DNA of 64,000 bases, from NCBI RefSeq assembly GCF_009925085.1, contig NZ_JAABNR010000001.1:124001-188000 (forward strand). The letters are read 5' to 3'. The notes below the pieces were generated by a model. The model worked only from the letters and a program-made list of their open reading frames with translations, was not told the origin of the DNA and made no database searches. The DNA comes from Stagnihabitans tardus. Lineage in GTDB: Bacteria; Pseudomonadota; Alphaproteobacteria; Rhodobacterales; Rhodobacteraceae. Numbering within the stretch: the stretch's first letter is position 1; each line of letters begins with the position of its first letter. Positions 39,995-49,678 of this stretch are shown in pieces. The position numbers and the translations under genes were made by a program.

Positions 39995-41203
39995 ATGACA
40001 AGCGCAGCCCAACCTGACGACTCCCTCGCCAAACGCAACCTGATCGTGCTGATCCTGGCCCAGGCCACGCTTGGCGCCCAGATGCCCTTGATCTTCACCA
40101 TCGGAGGTCTTGCGGGCAAGATGCTGGCACCCAATGCCTGCCTGGCAACGCTGCCCATCACCGCGACCGTCGTGGGCTCGATGATGAGCGCCAATCCGCT
40201 CTCCGCCCTCATGTCGCGCTACGGCCGCCGCGCCGGTTTCATCGCAGGCACCATGGGCGGCATGGCCGGCGCCGCCCTTTGCGCCCTGGCCCTGTCGCTG
40301 GGGTCCTTCCCGCTCTTCCTCCTGGGCGCCTTCTGTTCGGGCATCTACCAGTCAAGCCAAGGCTTCTTCCGCTTTGCCGCCGCTGACACCGCCAGCGCCG
40401 CCTTCCGCCCCAAGGCCATCTCCTGGGTCACCGCCGGGGGCCTTGTCGCCGCCATCACTGGCCCCGAGATCGTCAAGCTGACCGCCGAATCCGCCGCTGT
40501 TCCCTTCCTCGGCAGCTATATGACCGTCATCGCGCTGAACCTGGTCTTCGTCTGGCTGTTCTTCCTGCTCAAGATCCCGACCCCGGTCCAGCACAAGGGC
40601 GCCGCCGGAGGCCGCACGCGCCGCCAGCTCCTGTCCGACCCGCGCATCCGAGTGGCGGTGATCGTGGCCGCCGTGTCCTATGCGCTGATGAACCTGGTGA
40701 TGACCTCATCGCCGCTCGCCGTCGTGGGCTGCGGCTATCAGACCTCGGATGCCGCCAATGTCGTCGCCGCCCATGTGCTGGCCATGTTCGTGCCCTCTTT
40801 CTTCACCGGCAACCTGATCGCCCGCTTTGGCGTGGAAAAGATCATGGGCATCGGCCTTTTCATCCTGGCTGCCGCCGGAGCCGTTGCCATCGCGGGTGTC
40901 GAGCTCGAGAACTTCTTCGTGGCCCTCATCCTTCTGGGCATCGGCTGGAACTTCGGCTTCATCGGGGCGACCACGATGCTGACGGCCTCCCACAGCCCCG
41001 AAGAGCGCGGCAAGATGCAGGGGCTGAACGATTTCCTGGTCTTTGGCGGCGTGACCATCGCCTCGATGTCATCGGGCGGGTTGATGAATTGCTCGGGTTC
41101 CTCGGTCATCGCGGGCTGGCAGGCGGTCAACCTCGCCATGCTGCCCTTCCTGATCCTGGCGGGCGGCTCGCTGATCTGGCTGGCCTTCCGCCGCCCGGAG
41201 TGA
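39995..41203 (+). CDS. Major facilitator superfamily transporter
   Basis: 402-aa membrane protein with 12 predicted helices in two halves. The MFS loop motif appears as SRYGRRAGFIAG between helices 2 and 3, and a central cytosolic loop contains RTRRQLLSDPRIR. A second-half loop reads FGVEKIMGIG. The substrate cannot be inferred. The start at 39995 lacks a clear ribosome site, so it may begin slightly elsewhere. It stands alone, 103 bp before the DsbA-like gene. Confidence 0.85.
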   Translation: MTSAAQPDDSLAKRNLIVLILAQATLGAQMPLIFTIGGLAGKMLAPNACLATLPITATVVGSMMSANPLSALMSRYGRRAGFIAGTMGGMAGAALCALALSLGSFPLFLLGAFCSGIYQSSQGFFRFAAADTASAAFRPKAISWVTAGGLVAAITGPEIVKLTAESAAVPFLGSYMTVIALNLVFVWLFFLLKIPTPVQHKGAAGGRTRRQLLSDPRIRVAVIVAAVSYALMNLVMTSSPLAVVGCGYQTSDAANVVAAHVLAMFVPSFFTGNLIARFGVEKIMGIGLFILAAAGAVAIAGVELENFFVALILLGIGWNFGFIGATTMLTASHSPEERGKMQGLNDFLVFGGVTIASMSSGGLMNCSGSSVIAGWQAVNLAMLPFLILAGGSLIWLAFRRPE

Positions 41204-41306
41204 TTGGTGCCGACTAGCAGCCTTGCGCCCATGCCGCGGATTTTCACCGCTTGGCGCTTGACCCTGCGTCAGGCATCGGGAAAACCCGCATAAAAGGGAG
41301 AGCCCC

Positions 41307-41936
41307 ATGAAGCTTGATATCTTCTCCGACCCCGTCTGCCCTTGGTGCTACCTGGGCAAGGCCAATCTCGACCGCGCGATGGAGGCCCATGCCGACCACC
41401 CGTTCGAGGTCGAATGGCATCCCTTCCAGCTGAACCCCGATATGCCTGAGGGCGGGGTGGACAAGCGCGACTACCTCTCGCGCCGTTTCGGTGCGGCGCA
41501 ACTGGACCAGATCCACCAGCGCTTCCGCGACATCGCGGCCAAGGCGGGGGTGCAGATGGACCCCGATACGCCCAAGCGCATCCCCAACACGCTGGACGCC
41601 CATCGCCTGATCCATTGGGCCGGGCTCGAGGGGCGGCAGACGCCCATGGTCTCGGCCCTGATGCGGGCCTATTGGGTCGAGGGCCGCGACATCGGTGACC
41701 ACGCCACCCTGGCCGATATCGCCGAGGAAGCGGGCCTGGACCGTGCCGCCATGGCGCGGCTTCTGGCCACCGATGCCGACCGCGCCGATATCCTGGCACG
41801 CGAGAGCCATGCCCGGGGGCGCGGCGTCAATGCCGTGCCGACCTTCGTCATCGCCAATGAATATGTCCTCTCCGGCGCGCAGCCGCCCGAGCTCTGGGGC
41901 CAGGTCATCGCGGAACTGGCGGCCGAGAAGGGCTGA
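41307..41936 (+). CDS. DsbA-family (FrnE-like) oxidoreductase
   Basis: 209-aa thioredoxin-fold protein of the FrnE/HCCA-isomerase-like group. The redox motif CPWC is at residues 11-14 (FSDPVCPWCYLGK), a helical insert fills the middle, and the cis-Pro loop is GVNAVPTFVIANEYVLSGAQP near residue 175. There is no signal peptide, so it is cytosolic rather than a periplasmic DsbA. It overlaps the next gene by one base, and the three genes from here to 43580 look like one operon. Confidence 0.9.
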   Translation: MKLDIFSDPVCPWCYLGKANLDRAMEAHADHPFEVEWHPFQLNPDMPEGGVDKRDYLSRRFGAAQLDQIHQRFRDIAAKAGVQMDPDTPKRIPNTLDAHRLIHWAGLEGRQTPMVSALMRAYWVEGRDIGDHATLADIAEEAGLDRAAMARLLATDADRADILARESHARGRGVNAVPTFVIANEYVLSGAQPPELWGQVIAELAAEKG

Positions 41937-42385
41937 TGCTGATCGCCCACCTGCCCTCGGGCTATCTCCTGGCCCGGGGCGCGGGATGGCGCATGGCGGC
42001 TTGCCTTGCGGGCGCGGTCTTTCCCGACCTCGACATGATCCGCTTCTGGCTGGAGGGGGGGAGGATCCACCACCACGCCTATTTCACCCACCTGCCCGCC
42101 TTCTGGGCCGGGGTGAGCCTTGTGGCGCTGGTCGTCCTGCGCGGGGCAAGGCTGGGATGGGCGCTGGCCTTCCTTGCCGGGGTCTGGCTGCATCTGTGCC
42201 TTGATACCGTGGCGGGGGATGTCATGTGGCTCTGGCCCTGGTCGGACAGGATGATCCACCTGGCCGAAGTGCCTGCGACATATGACAGTTGGGTGATTTC
42301 TTTCGTCCTGCACTGGACCTTCCTTCTGGAATTGGGCATCACGGCTGCGGCGGCAGGCCTTTTCCTGCGCCACCGGAAAACCTGA
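41936..42385 (+). CDS. Small membrane protein, YdjM/DUF457-like
   Basis: 149-aa inner-membrane protein with about four hydrophobic segments. Acidic and His residues at membrane borders recall the YdjM group of putative metal-dependent hydrolases: AGAVFPDLDMIRFWLEG, RIHHHAYFTHLP and WLHLCLDTVAGDVMWLWP. The family's activity is not established. The TGATG overlap with the DsbA-like gene and 2-bp gap to the Bcr-type transporter suggest cotranscription. Confidence 0.7.
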   Translation: MLIAHLPSGYLLARGAGWRMAACLAGAVFPDLDMIRFWLEGGRIHHHAYFTHLPAFWAGVSLVALVVLRGARLGWALAFLAGVWLHLCLDTVAGDVMWLWPWSDRMIHLAEVPATYDSWVISFVLHWTFLLELGITAAAAGLFLRHRKT

Positions 42386-42386
42386 C

Positions 42387-43580
42387 ATGACCAAAGCCCT
42401 GATGTCGCAGCGCGAGTTCGTCGCGCTCAATGCCATGCTCTTCGCGGTCGTGGCGCTGGCCATCGACTCGATGCTGCCCGCCCTGCCGCAGATCGCGGCC
42501 AGCCTCTCGCCCGATGCTCCCAACCTGGCGCAGCTGGTCATCACCAGCTTCATCTTCGGCATGGGGGTGGGGACGCTGATCTCGGGCCCCCTGTCGGACA
42601 GCTTCGGGCGCAAGCCCGTCATGCTGGCCTGCGCGGGGCTCTACATCCTGGGGGCCGCGGTCTGCTTCATGGCGCCGACGCTCGAGACCCTTCTCGCCGC
42701 CCGCGTCCTGATGGGCCTGGGCGCGGCAGGCCCCCGCGCGGTGGGGGCGGCGTTGATCCGAGACATGTACAAGGGCTCGGCCATGGCGCGGATCATGTCC
42801 TTCGTCATGATGGTCTTCACCCTGGTCCCCGCCGTGGCCCCCCTGATGGGCCAGGGCGTGATCCTGGTGGCGGGCTGGCGGGCCTTGTTCCTGGTTTTCA
42901 TGGTCTTCTCGCTGGTGGTCCACACCTGGTTCCTCCTCCGCCAAGTCGAGACCCTGCCCCCCGAGGCGCGCCGCCCCCTGTCGCTGTCCAAGCTGGCCCA
43001 GGCCGCGCGCGAGCTGGTGACCCACCGCATCGCGCTCATCTCGACCGCGGCCCAGGCCCTGACGGCGGGGGCGCTTTTCGCCAACCTCTCCTCGATGGAA
43101 GGCATCTTCCGCGAGTATTTCGACCGTGCGGCCAGCTTCCCCCTGTGGTTCACCGTGATCGCGGTCTGCGCCATGAGCGGATCGGCCATCAATGCCCGCT
43201 TCGTCGTGCGGTTCGGCATGCGCCAGATGGTCCGCCGTGCCTATGGGGCCCAGGTCGTGCTGACCCTGGCGACGCTGGGGCTTTTCCACTTCGGACTGGT
43301 CTCGGGCAACCTGGCCTTCGCGCTTTTCCTCTTCTGGACGATCAGCGGCTTTGCCGCCATGGGCCTGACCATGGGCAACCTGAACGCCATGGCGATGGAG
43401 AGCCTGGGCCATATCGCGGGCTTTGCCTCGTCCTTGATCGCGGCGACCTCGACCGTGGGCTCGGTGCTCCTGGCCATTCCGGTGGGCCAGGCCTTCGACG
43501 GCACGCCCTTGCCCTTGATGATCGGCTCGCTGGTCTTCTCGATCCTGGCCTTTGGTCTTTCGGGACTGCTCAGAAAGTAG
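42387..43580 (+). CDS. Bcr/CflA-family multidrug efflux transporter
   Basis: 397-aa MFS exporter with 12 predicted helices. It has the DHA1-type loop GPLSDSFGRKPVMLACAG between helices 2 and 3. The family's acidic first-helix residue is in AIDSMLPALPQIA, and RVLMGLGAAGPRAVGAALIRDMYKG contains the drug-antiporter motif C-like segment. Closest by pattern to Bcr/CflA proteins that export bicyclomycin or chloramphenicol; the real substrate is unknown. Last gene of the DsbA-like operon, followed by a 3'-end box. Confidence 0.88.
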   Translation: MTKALMSQREFVALNAMLFAVVALAIDSMLPALPQIAASLSPDAPNLAQLVITSFIFGMGVGTLISGPLSDSFGRKPVMLACAGLYILGAAVCFMAPTLETLLAARVLMGLGAAGPRAVGAALIRDMYKGSAMARIMSFVMMVFTLVPAVAPLMGQGVILVAGWRALFLVFMVFSLVVHTWFLLRQVETLPPEARRPLSLSKLAQAARELVTHRIALISTAAQALTAGALFANLSSMEGIFREYFDRAASFPLWFTVIAVCAMSGSAINARFVVRFGMRQMVRRAYGAQVVLTLATLGLFHFGLVSGNLAFALFLFWTISGFAAMGLTMGNLNAMAMESLGHIAGFASSLIAATSTVGSVLLAIPVGQAFDGTPLPLMIGSLVFSILAFGLSGLLRK

Positions 43581-43721
43581 GGGCGCTGCCCCTCGGCCCT
43601 GCGGGCCTCACCCCGGGATATTTGGAAAAAGATGAAATCAGGTCCGGCGCCCGCTTTCTCTTCATCTTTTCATAAATATCCCACGGGAGGGTCCGGGAGG
43701 GTGTGAAACCCTCCCGGGGGT
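43581..43721. repeat. Facing 3'-end boxes between bcr-like gene and mfd
   Basis: A plus-oriented box (CCCCGGGATATTTGGAAAAA, tail GATGAAATC) is at 43611-43640 after the transporter. A minus-oriented box (TTCATCTTTTCATAAATATC) is at 43661-43690, with its 9-bp stem CCGGGAGGG/CCCTCCCGG at 43693-43717 immediately after the mfd stop. The minus half is nearly identical to the block at 63401-63459. Confidence 0.75.
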
Positions 43722-46700
43722 TCAGCCAGCGATGGCCTTGGCCTTGGGAGAGGCCTTCTCGGCCAGGTCGCGCGCGATGGCATGGGCGGCCTTGATCCGC
43801 TCGGCCTCGGTCTTCATGTCGCCGATCAGCACGATCTTGTTGCCCGCCACCCGGGCGCCGGAGCCTTGCGCCTTGACGAATTCCACCAGCCCCGCCGGAT
43901 TGGCGAATTTGTCGTTGTGGAACTGCACATTGGCGCCCTTGGGGCCGCAGTCCAGGCGCGAGATGCCCGCCTTCTTGCAGAGCGCCTTGATGCGGACGAT
44001 GACCATCAGCGTGTTGACCTCTTTCGGCAGGGGGCCGAAGCGGTCGATGAGTTCGGCGGCGAAGCCTTCGAGCTCCACCTTGGTCTGCAGGGAGGACAGG
44101 CGGCGATAAAGCCCGAGGCGGATATCGAGGTCAGGGATGTAATCCTCGGGGATCATCACGGGCACGCCGAGGTTGATCTGGGGGCTCCAGTTGTCATCGA
44201 CCTGGCTCAGGCCATTGATTTCGCCCGATTTGATCTTGGCAATCGTCTCTTCCAGCATCTGCTGGTAAAGCTCATAGCCCACTTCCTTGATATGGCCGGA
44301 CTGCTCCTCGCCCAGAAGGTTGCCAGCGCCGCGCAGGTCGAGGTCATGGGAGGCGAGGTTGAAGCCCGCGCCCAGGGTATCCAGGGAGCCCAGGAGGCGC
44401 AGGCGCTTGGTGGCCTGAGGCGTCAGGGGCGCGCGGGGTTTGGTGGTCAGGTAGCAATAGGCGCGGGTTTTCGCCCGCCCCACGCGGCCTCGGATCTGGT
44501 AGAGCTGGCTCAGGCCGAACATATCGGCGCGGTGGATGATCATCGTGTTGGCGGTCGGGATATCGAGGCCCGATTCCACGATCGTCGTCGCCAGAAGCAC
44601 ATCGTATTTGCCGTCGTAGAACTCGTTCATCCGCTCGTCGAGCTCTCCGGCGGCGAGTTGCCCATGGGCGATGACGTAAGTGACTTCCGGGACATGGGTC
44701 TTCAGGAAATCCTCGATTTCGTGCAGGTCAGAGATGCGGGGGACGACATAGAAGCTTTGCCCGCCGCGGTAGTGTTCGCGCAGAAGGGCCTCGCGGATGG
44801 TGATGGAGTCGAACTCCGAGACATAGGTGCGGATGGACAGGCGGTCCACCGGGGGCGTCGCGATGATCGAGAGGTCGCGCACCCCGGTCAGCGAGAGTTG
44901 CAGGGTGCGGGGGATGGGCGTGGCGGTCAGGGTCAGGACGTGGATTTCGCTCCGCATCTCTTTCAGCCGCTCTTTATGGCCGACGCCGAAATGCTGTTCC
45001 TCGTCCACGATCATCAGGCCGAGGCGTTTGAAACTGACCCCCTTGGCCAGAAGCGCATGGGTGCCCACGACGATATCCACCGTGCCATCGGCGAGGCCTG
45101 CGCGGGTCGCATTGGCCTCCTTGGTGGAGACGAAACGCGAGAGGGGTTTCACCTGCATCGGGAAGCCCCGGAAGCGCTCGGCAAAGCTGCGGTAGTGCTG
45201 GCGGGCGAGGAGCGTCGTCGGGCAGATCACCGCGACTTGCTGCCCCGCCAGCGCCGCGACAAAGGCCGCGCGCATGGCAACCTCGGTCTTCCCAAACCCC
45301 ACATCGCCGACGATCAGCCGGTCCATGGGCGAGCCCTTCTCCAGGTCGCTGACCACATCGGCAATCGCGGCCAATTGGTCATCGGTCTCGGTATAGGGGA
45401 AGCGGGCGGCGAAGGCCTCCCAGAGGCTGTGCGGCGCCTCCAGGATCGGCGCGTGACGCAAAGCGCGCTCGGCGGCGACCCGCATCAGGCGGTCGGCAAT
45501 TTCGCGGATGCGCTCTTTCAGCTTGGCCTTCTTGGCCTGCCAGGCGCCGCCGCCGAGACGGTCCAAAAGGCCCTCTTCATGGCCATAGCGGCTGAGGAGT
45601 TCGATATTCTCGACCGGCAGGTAAAGCTTGGCGCTTTCGGCATATTCCAAAGCGACGCAGGCATGGGGGGCGCCAAGGGCGGTGATCGTCTCCAGCCCCA
45701 GGTAGCGGCCAACGCCATGTTCGACATGGACCACCAGGTCGCCAGGGGTCAGGGTATCGACCTCGCGCAGGAAGTTTTCCGCTTTCCGCTTCTTGCGCGG
45801 CTTGCCGACCATGCGCTCGCCAAGCACATCCTGTTCGGAGATCACCGTCAGGCCCGGTGCGGTAAACCCCGCCTCCAGGGGCCAGACCATCAGGAAGAGA
45901 TCGCCCTTGCCCTCAGGGACTTCGCGGAAGTCCTTGACCTCGCGGCCCTTGATCCCCTGGTCCTGCAAGAGGCCCGAAAGCCGCTCCCGCGCACCCTCCG
46001 AGAAGGAGGCGATGACCACCTGACCCTCGCGAAGCCGCGCTTTAAGATGATCGGCCAAGGCGCCGAAAAGGCTTATGCTTTCCTGCTGACGCTCCGGCGC
46101 GAAAGACCGCCCGATCTCCCCGCCTGCATCGAGGCAACCCGGCCCCGGCGGCTGGTGCAGGGGCGAGAGCTGGATCACGCGGTGCCCCGCCACGGCCGCC
46201 TCAAACCCCGCATCGTCCAGGTAGAGCAACCCCGGCGCCGAGGGCTTGTAGACCGAATCCATCCGCCCCTTGGCGCTCATCGCCTCGCGGCGGCTGTCGT
46301 ATTGATCCTCGATCCCCTCCCAGCGGGAAAGCCGCATGGCGGTCACCTGGTCGTCCAGCATGACAGCGGCAGAGGGCAGATAGTCGAAGAGCGTCTCCAG
46401 CCGCTCATGGAAGAAGGGCAGCCAGTGCTCCATCCCCTGGTGCTTGCGGCCCGCGCTGACGGCCTCGTAAAGCGGGTCATCCGAGCCGCCTGCCCCGAAC
46501 TCCACCCGGTAGTTCTGGCGGAAGCGCGAGATTGCGGCGGGGTCCATCAGGACCTCTGACATCGGCGCGAATTCCACCGATTTCAGCTTGCCGACGGTCT
46601 TCTGCGTCTCGGGGTCAAAGCGGCGGATGCCGTCGAGCTGGTCGCCGAAGAAATCGAGCCGCACCGGCCCGCCGCGCCCCGGCGGGAAGATATCGACGAT

Positions 46701-47168
46701 GCCGCCGCGCAGGGCATAATCCCCGGGCTCGGCCACGGTGGAGACGGGCGAGAAGCCCATATTGGCGAGGAAGGCTTTCAGCTTCTTCTCATCCACCCTG
46801 TCGCCGACCGAGGCGATGAAGGAGGCGCCCGCGACCACCTCCCGCGCGGGGACGCGCTGGGTCGCGGCATTGACGGTGGTCAAGAGAACGAAATTGCCCG
46901 GGATACCCGCGACCAGGGCCGCCAGGGTGGACATCCGGCGCGAGGCGATCTCGGGGTTGGGCGAGACGCGGTCATAGGGCAGGCAGTCCCAGGCCGGGAA
47001 GTCCAAGACGGTCAGCCCCGGCGCCAGGACGGCCAAGGCTGCGCGCATCGCCTCGGCCCGGCGGTCGTCGCGGGCGATATGGAGGACGGGATGGGCCTGT
47101 GCCTCACGCGCCAGGAGCCGCGCGTCATAGCCCTCGGGGGCGCCGCCAAGCAGGATCCGTGTCGTCAT
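43722..47168 (-). CDS. mfd: Transcription-repair coupling factor
   Basis: 1148-aa SF2 translocase that releases stalled RNA polymerase and recruits UvrA. An N-terminal UvrB-like module (from YDARLLAREAQAHPVLHIARDD) is followed by a CarD-like RNAP-interaction domain (TPGDLVVHVEHGVGRYLGLETI) near residue 480. The helicase motifs are VGDVGFGKTEVAMRAAF (Walker A), VDEEQHFGVGHKERLK (Walker B) and LTLTATPIPRTLQLSLTGVRD. A C-terminal TRCF domain ends the protein. Full length. The ATG overlaps the stop of the membrane-protein gene. Confidence 0.97.
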   Translation of the reverse strand: MTTRILLGGAPEGYDARLLAREAQAHPVLHIARDDRRAEAMRAALAVLAPGLTVLDFPAWDCLPYDRVSPNPEIASRRMSTLAALVAGIPGNFVLLTTVNAATQRVPAREVVAGASFIASVGDRVDEKKLKAFLANMGFSPVSTVAEPGDYALRGGIVDIFPPGRGGPVRLDFFGDQLDGIRRFDPETQKTVGKLKSVEFAPMSEVLMDPAAISRFRQNYRVEFGAGGSDDPLYEAVSAGRKHQGMEHWLPFFHERLETLFDYLPSAAVMLDDQVTAMRLSRWEGIEDQYDSRREAMSAKGRMDSVYKPSAPGLLYLDDAGFEAAVAGHRVIQLSPLHQPPGPGCLDAGGEIGRSFAPERQQESISLFGALADHLKARLREGQVVIASFSEGARERLSGLLQDQGIKGREVKDFREVPEGKGDLFLMVWPLEAGFTAPGLTVISEQDVLGERMVGKPRKKRKAENFLREVDTLTPGDLVVHVEHGVGRYLGLETITALGAPHACVALEYAESAKLYLPVENIELLSRYGHEEGLLDRLGGGAWQAKKAKLKERIREIADRLMRVAAERALRHAPILEAPHSLWEAFAARFPYTETDDQLAAIADVVSDLEKGSPMDRLIVGDVGFGKTEVAMRAAFVAALAGQQVAVICPTTLLARQHYRSFAERFRGFPMQVKPLSRFVSTKEANATRAGLADGTVDIVVGTHALLAKGVSFKRLGLMIVDEEQHFGVGHKERLKEMRSEIHVLTLTATPIPRTLQLSLTGVRDLSIIATPPVDRLSIRTYVSEFDSITIREALLREHYRGGQSFYVVPRISDLHEIEDFLKTHVPEVTYVIAHGQLAAGELDERMNEFYDGKYDVLLATTIVESGLDIPTANTMIIHRADMFGLSQLYQIRGRVGRAKTRAYCYLTTKPRAPLTPQATKRLRLLGSLDTLGAGFNLASHDLDLRGAGNLLGEEQSGHIKEVGYELYQQMLEETIAKIKSGEINGLSQVDDNWSPQINLGVPVMIPEDYIPDLDIRLGLYRRLSSLQTKVELEGFAAELIDRFGPLPKEVNTLMVIVRIKALCKKAGISRLDCGPKGANVQFHNDKFANPAGLVEFVKAQGSGARVAGNKIVLIGDMKTEAERIKAAHAIARDLAEKASPKAKAIAG

Positions 47169-47689
47169 TGCGGGATAAAATGCGTCAGGTTGACATACAT
47201 GCCGACCATGGCGGCCACGAAGATCGAGACCATGCCCAACCCCTGCACCATGAGCCGCGTGAGGAAAAGGCGACGAAAGAGCGCCTCGCCCCGCCCCTCG
47301 CCCCCTTCGATCAGGAGGGCCGCGCGCAGGGAGAGATAGAACAGCACGAAGAGCGGCGCCATGATCAGCAGAAGCGCCAGGGCGAATTCGCTGTCGTAAA
47401 GCGCGGCCAGGGTCAAGAGCATGGCCAGGATGAAGGTCGCGATGCCGACGAGCCAGGGCCCGTATTCGCGGGAATGAAACAGCATCCGGTCGGTGTTGAT
47501 GCGGACGAGAAGCTCCAGGTCCTCTTGCGCCTGCCCGCCATGGCGCTTGGCCCGGCTCACCATGTCATGGGGCACGCCCAGGACCCAATGGCTGGCCGAA
47601 GACCAGATGACGCAAAGCGCGATCCAGTACCAGAGATTGGAAAAGGACCGGAAGTCGATCAGATCGAGGAGGAGCGTCGGGTCGGACAT
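47165..47689 (-). CDS. Uncharacterised membrane protein upstream of mfd
   Basis: 174-aa protein with about four hydrophobic segments (near 17-38, 78-98, 100-126 and 146-168). Conserved-looking parts are IDFRSFSNLWYWIALCVIWSSASHWVLGVP and DLELLVRINTDRML. As I recall, Rhodobacteraceae homologues are often labelled component of SufBCD complex; nothing in this sequence or its neighbours supports an Fe-S role. The ATG is at MSDPTLLL, and the TGA overlaps the mfd ATG, so it is coupled to mfd. Divergent from hemB. Confidence 0.75.
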   Translation of the reverse strand: MSDPTLLLDLIDFRSFSNLWYWIALCVIWSSASHWVLGVPHDMVSRAKRHGGQAQEDLELLVRINTDRMLFHSREYGPWLVGIATFILAMLLTLAALYDSEFALALLLIMAPLFVLFYLSLRAALLIEGGEGRGEALFRRLFLTRLMVQGLGMVSIFVAAMVGMYVNLTHFIPQ

Positions 47690-47896
47690 CAGCGTTTCAC
47701 CTTGAGCCTGCGTGCATTCCATGTCAGTCGTTTGCGAAAGCTGCAAGCCGTTTTCCGTAAAGCGCTTGCCCCCGGGGCCGGACCATGCCACCCGGAGAGG
47801 GGCGCGCACCGGAGCCAGACGGCCTGTGGCCATACGCCACCCGCCAGCCCTCTCGCGCCCCCGGGCCAAGGGCCAGCCCTGCACCCGGACCTGCCC
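47690..47896. other. Divergent region upstream of hemB
   Basis: 207 bp between the membrane-protein gene and hemB. It contains GTTTGCGAAAG at 47730-47740 and a TAAAGCGCTTGC segment around 47758-47769 whose AAGCGCTT core matches those upstream of glgP. This may be chance in GC-rich DNA. No clear -35/-10 pair was identified. Confidence 0.3.
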
Positions 47897-48907
47897 ATGC
47901 GCCCCATCTCTGCCCCCTTCCCCACGACCCGCTTCCGCCGTCTGCGGTCCAGCGCCCCCCTGCGCGCCCTGGCCCAGGAGAACAGCCTGTCGGTGGGCGA
48001 CCTGATCTGGCCGGTCTTCCTGTGCGACGGGGTGGGGGTGACGCAAGAGATCGCCTCGATGCCGGGCGTGGTGCGGCGCTCGGTCGACCTGGTGGTCAAG
48101 GCGGCTGAAGAGGCGGCCAGTCTGGGGATTCCGGCCATTTGTCTCTTTCCCTATACCGACCCTGCGGTGAAGACCGAGACCTGCGAAGAGGCCTGGAACC
48201 CCGATAACCTGTCGAACCGCGCGATCCGGGCGATCAAGGCGGCGGTGCCCGAGATCGCGGTGATGACGGATGTGGCGCTGGACCCCTACAATTCAAACGG
48301 CCATGACGGGCTGGTCCGCGACGGGGTGATCCTGAACGACGAGACGGTGGAGGCCCTGGTGAAGATGGGTCTCGCCCAGGCCGAGGCGGGGGCCGATATC
48401 CTGGGGCCCTCCGACATGATGGATGGCCGGATCGGCGCCTTGCGGGGCGCCTTGGAGGCGGCAGGTCACAAGGATGTGGCGATCATGTCCTATTCGGCCA
48501 AATATGCCTCCGCCTTTTACGGACCCTTCCGCGATGCGGTGGGCGCTTCGGGCGCGCTCAAGGGCGACAAGAAGACCTACCAGATGAACCCCGCCAACAG
48601 CGACGAGGCCCTGCGGCTGATCGAACGCGACCTCGCCGAGGGCGCCGACATGGTGATGGTGAAGCCCGGCATGCCCTACCTGGATATCTGCCGGAGGGTG
48701 AAGGACAGGTTCGGCGCTCCGACCTATGCCTACCAGGTGAGCGGCGAATATGCGATGATCATGGGCGCGGCAGAGCGCGGCTGGATCGACGGGAAGAAGG
48801 CCATGATCGAGAGCCTGATGGCCTTCCGCCGCGCCGGCTGCGACGGGGTCCTGACCTATTTCGCCCCCGAAGCCGCCAAGGCGATCCGTGCGGGTCTGAC
48901 CTGGTAA
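47897..48907 (+). CDS. hemB: Delta-aminolevulinic acid dehydratase (Mg type)
   Basis: 336-aa porphobilinogen synthase condensing two 5-aminolevulinate molecules in tetrapyrrole synthesis. The Schiff-base lysines are in SYSAKYASAFYGPFRDA and MVMVKPGMPYLD. The metal segment reads DVALDPYNSNGHDG, with aspartates in place of the zinc-binding cysteines, so this is the Mg/K-dependent form seen in Rhodobacter and Pseudomonas. The start is MRPISAPFPTTRFRRLR; the frame upstream is open but non-conserved. Confidence 0.96.
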   Translation: MRPISAPFPTTRFRRLRSSAPLRALAQENSLSVGDLIWPVFLCDGVGVTQEIASMPGVVRRSVDLVVKAAEEAASLGIPAICLFPYTDPAVKTETCEEAWNPDNLSNRAIRAIKAAVPEIAVMTDVALDPYNSNGHDGLVRDGVILNDETVEALVKMGLAQAEAGADILGPSDMMDGRIGALRGALEAAGHKDVAIMSYSAKYASAFYGPFRDAVGASGALKGDKKTYQMNPANSDEALRLIERDLAEGADMVMVKPGMPYLDICRRVKDRFGAPTYAYQVSGEYAMIMGAAERGWIDGKKAMIESLMAFRRAGCDGVLTYFAPEAAKAIRAGLTW

Positions 48908-49678
48908 GGTTTCCAGGCGGAGCGGCCTTGCGGCCGCATTCCTGTCCCTCGCCTGCGGGCTGACGCCCTCCGGCTCGACCGGGCGCCAGGGGCGCCAGGG
49001 GTGCCTCCGGCGGGACTATTTGGGCCAAGTTGAAAGGGAAGAAGGGGACTGGCGGGCGCGGCGCCTGCGGTGCGGCTGGATGCCTCCGGCGGTGATATTT
49101 GGGCCAATGTGAAAGGCAAGCGGGCGGCAGGCGGGCCGCTGGTGATATGCGCGCCAGAGTCACGCCTTCAGCGCGCCCGCCAGGGTCCAAGAGTCCCAGG
49201 CGGCAAGAGGTCACCTCACCAAACCCCGGGACACCTGCAACCCGGCACCCTGCCCCCCTCACGCTTTCGCAAAACCCCGGGAGAGGTCCGGAGAGGGCAG
49301 CGCCCTCTCCGGCCACCGCCGCCGCGCGGGCCGAGGGCTTGCCCGAGGCCACCCTCGCAAGCAGCTCTGAACTCCGCCGGCTTCCAGCAAACCCCTCCAG
49401 CCCGCCCCCAAGTGACCTTCCCGGCGCCCCCCCCGGACCTCTGTCCTCCCTCCCCTTTCAACTTGGCCCAAATACTCCGGGAGAGGTCCGGAGAGGGCAG
49501 CGCCCTCTCCGGCACCCGCCGCCGCGCGGGCCGAGGGCTTGCCCGAGGCCCCTCCGCCGCCAAGCGCCCCATCGGCAGGCCTTCGCCAGTGCAAAGCAGA
49601 ACCCTTGGAGAGGCAGGGGGCTCCTGCTATCCTCTTCTCCAAGGGCCTGAAGAAGCCCAGCAACCGATGAGGCGAAAC
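48908..49678. repeat. 771-bp repeat-rich intergenic region
   Basis: No gene seen. In order: a GCGGCC-type hairpin module after hemB (48918-48975), a plus-oriented box at 49011-49036 and a second at 49090-49115 (ATATTTGGGCCAATGTGAAAG). Then come two copies of a CCGGAGAGGG/CCCTCTCCGG stem (49288-49312 and 49488-49512), each followed by a GCCGCGCGGGCCGAGGGC module (49313-49350 and 49513-49550). A minus-oriented box lies at 49455-49485. The two later halves form a direct duplication of about 70 bp. The YSC84-type promoter must lie in the last 100 bp. Confidence 0.75.

Noticed and set aside
43782-46559. 925-codon plus-strand open frame opposite mfd
   Set aside because: Antisense shadow of mfd with no recognisable domain.
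47758-47769. AAGCGCTT upstream of hemB as a member of the glg operator set
   Set aside because: Only the 8-bp core matches, which is likely by chance in GC-rich DNA.
49070-49678. N-terminal extension of the SYLF lipoprotein gene
   Set aside because: It consists of translated repeat modules; the lipoprotein signal fixes the start at 49679.
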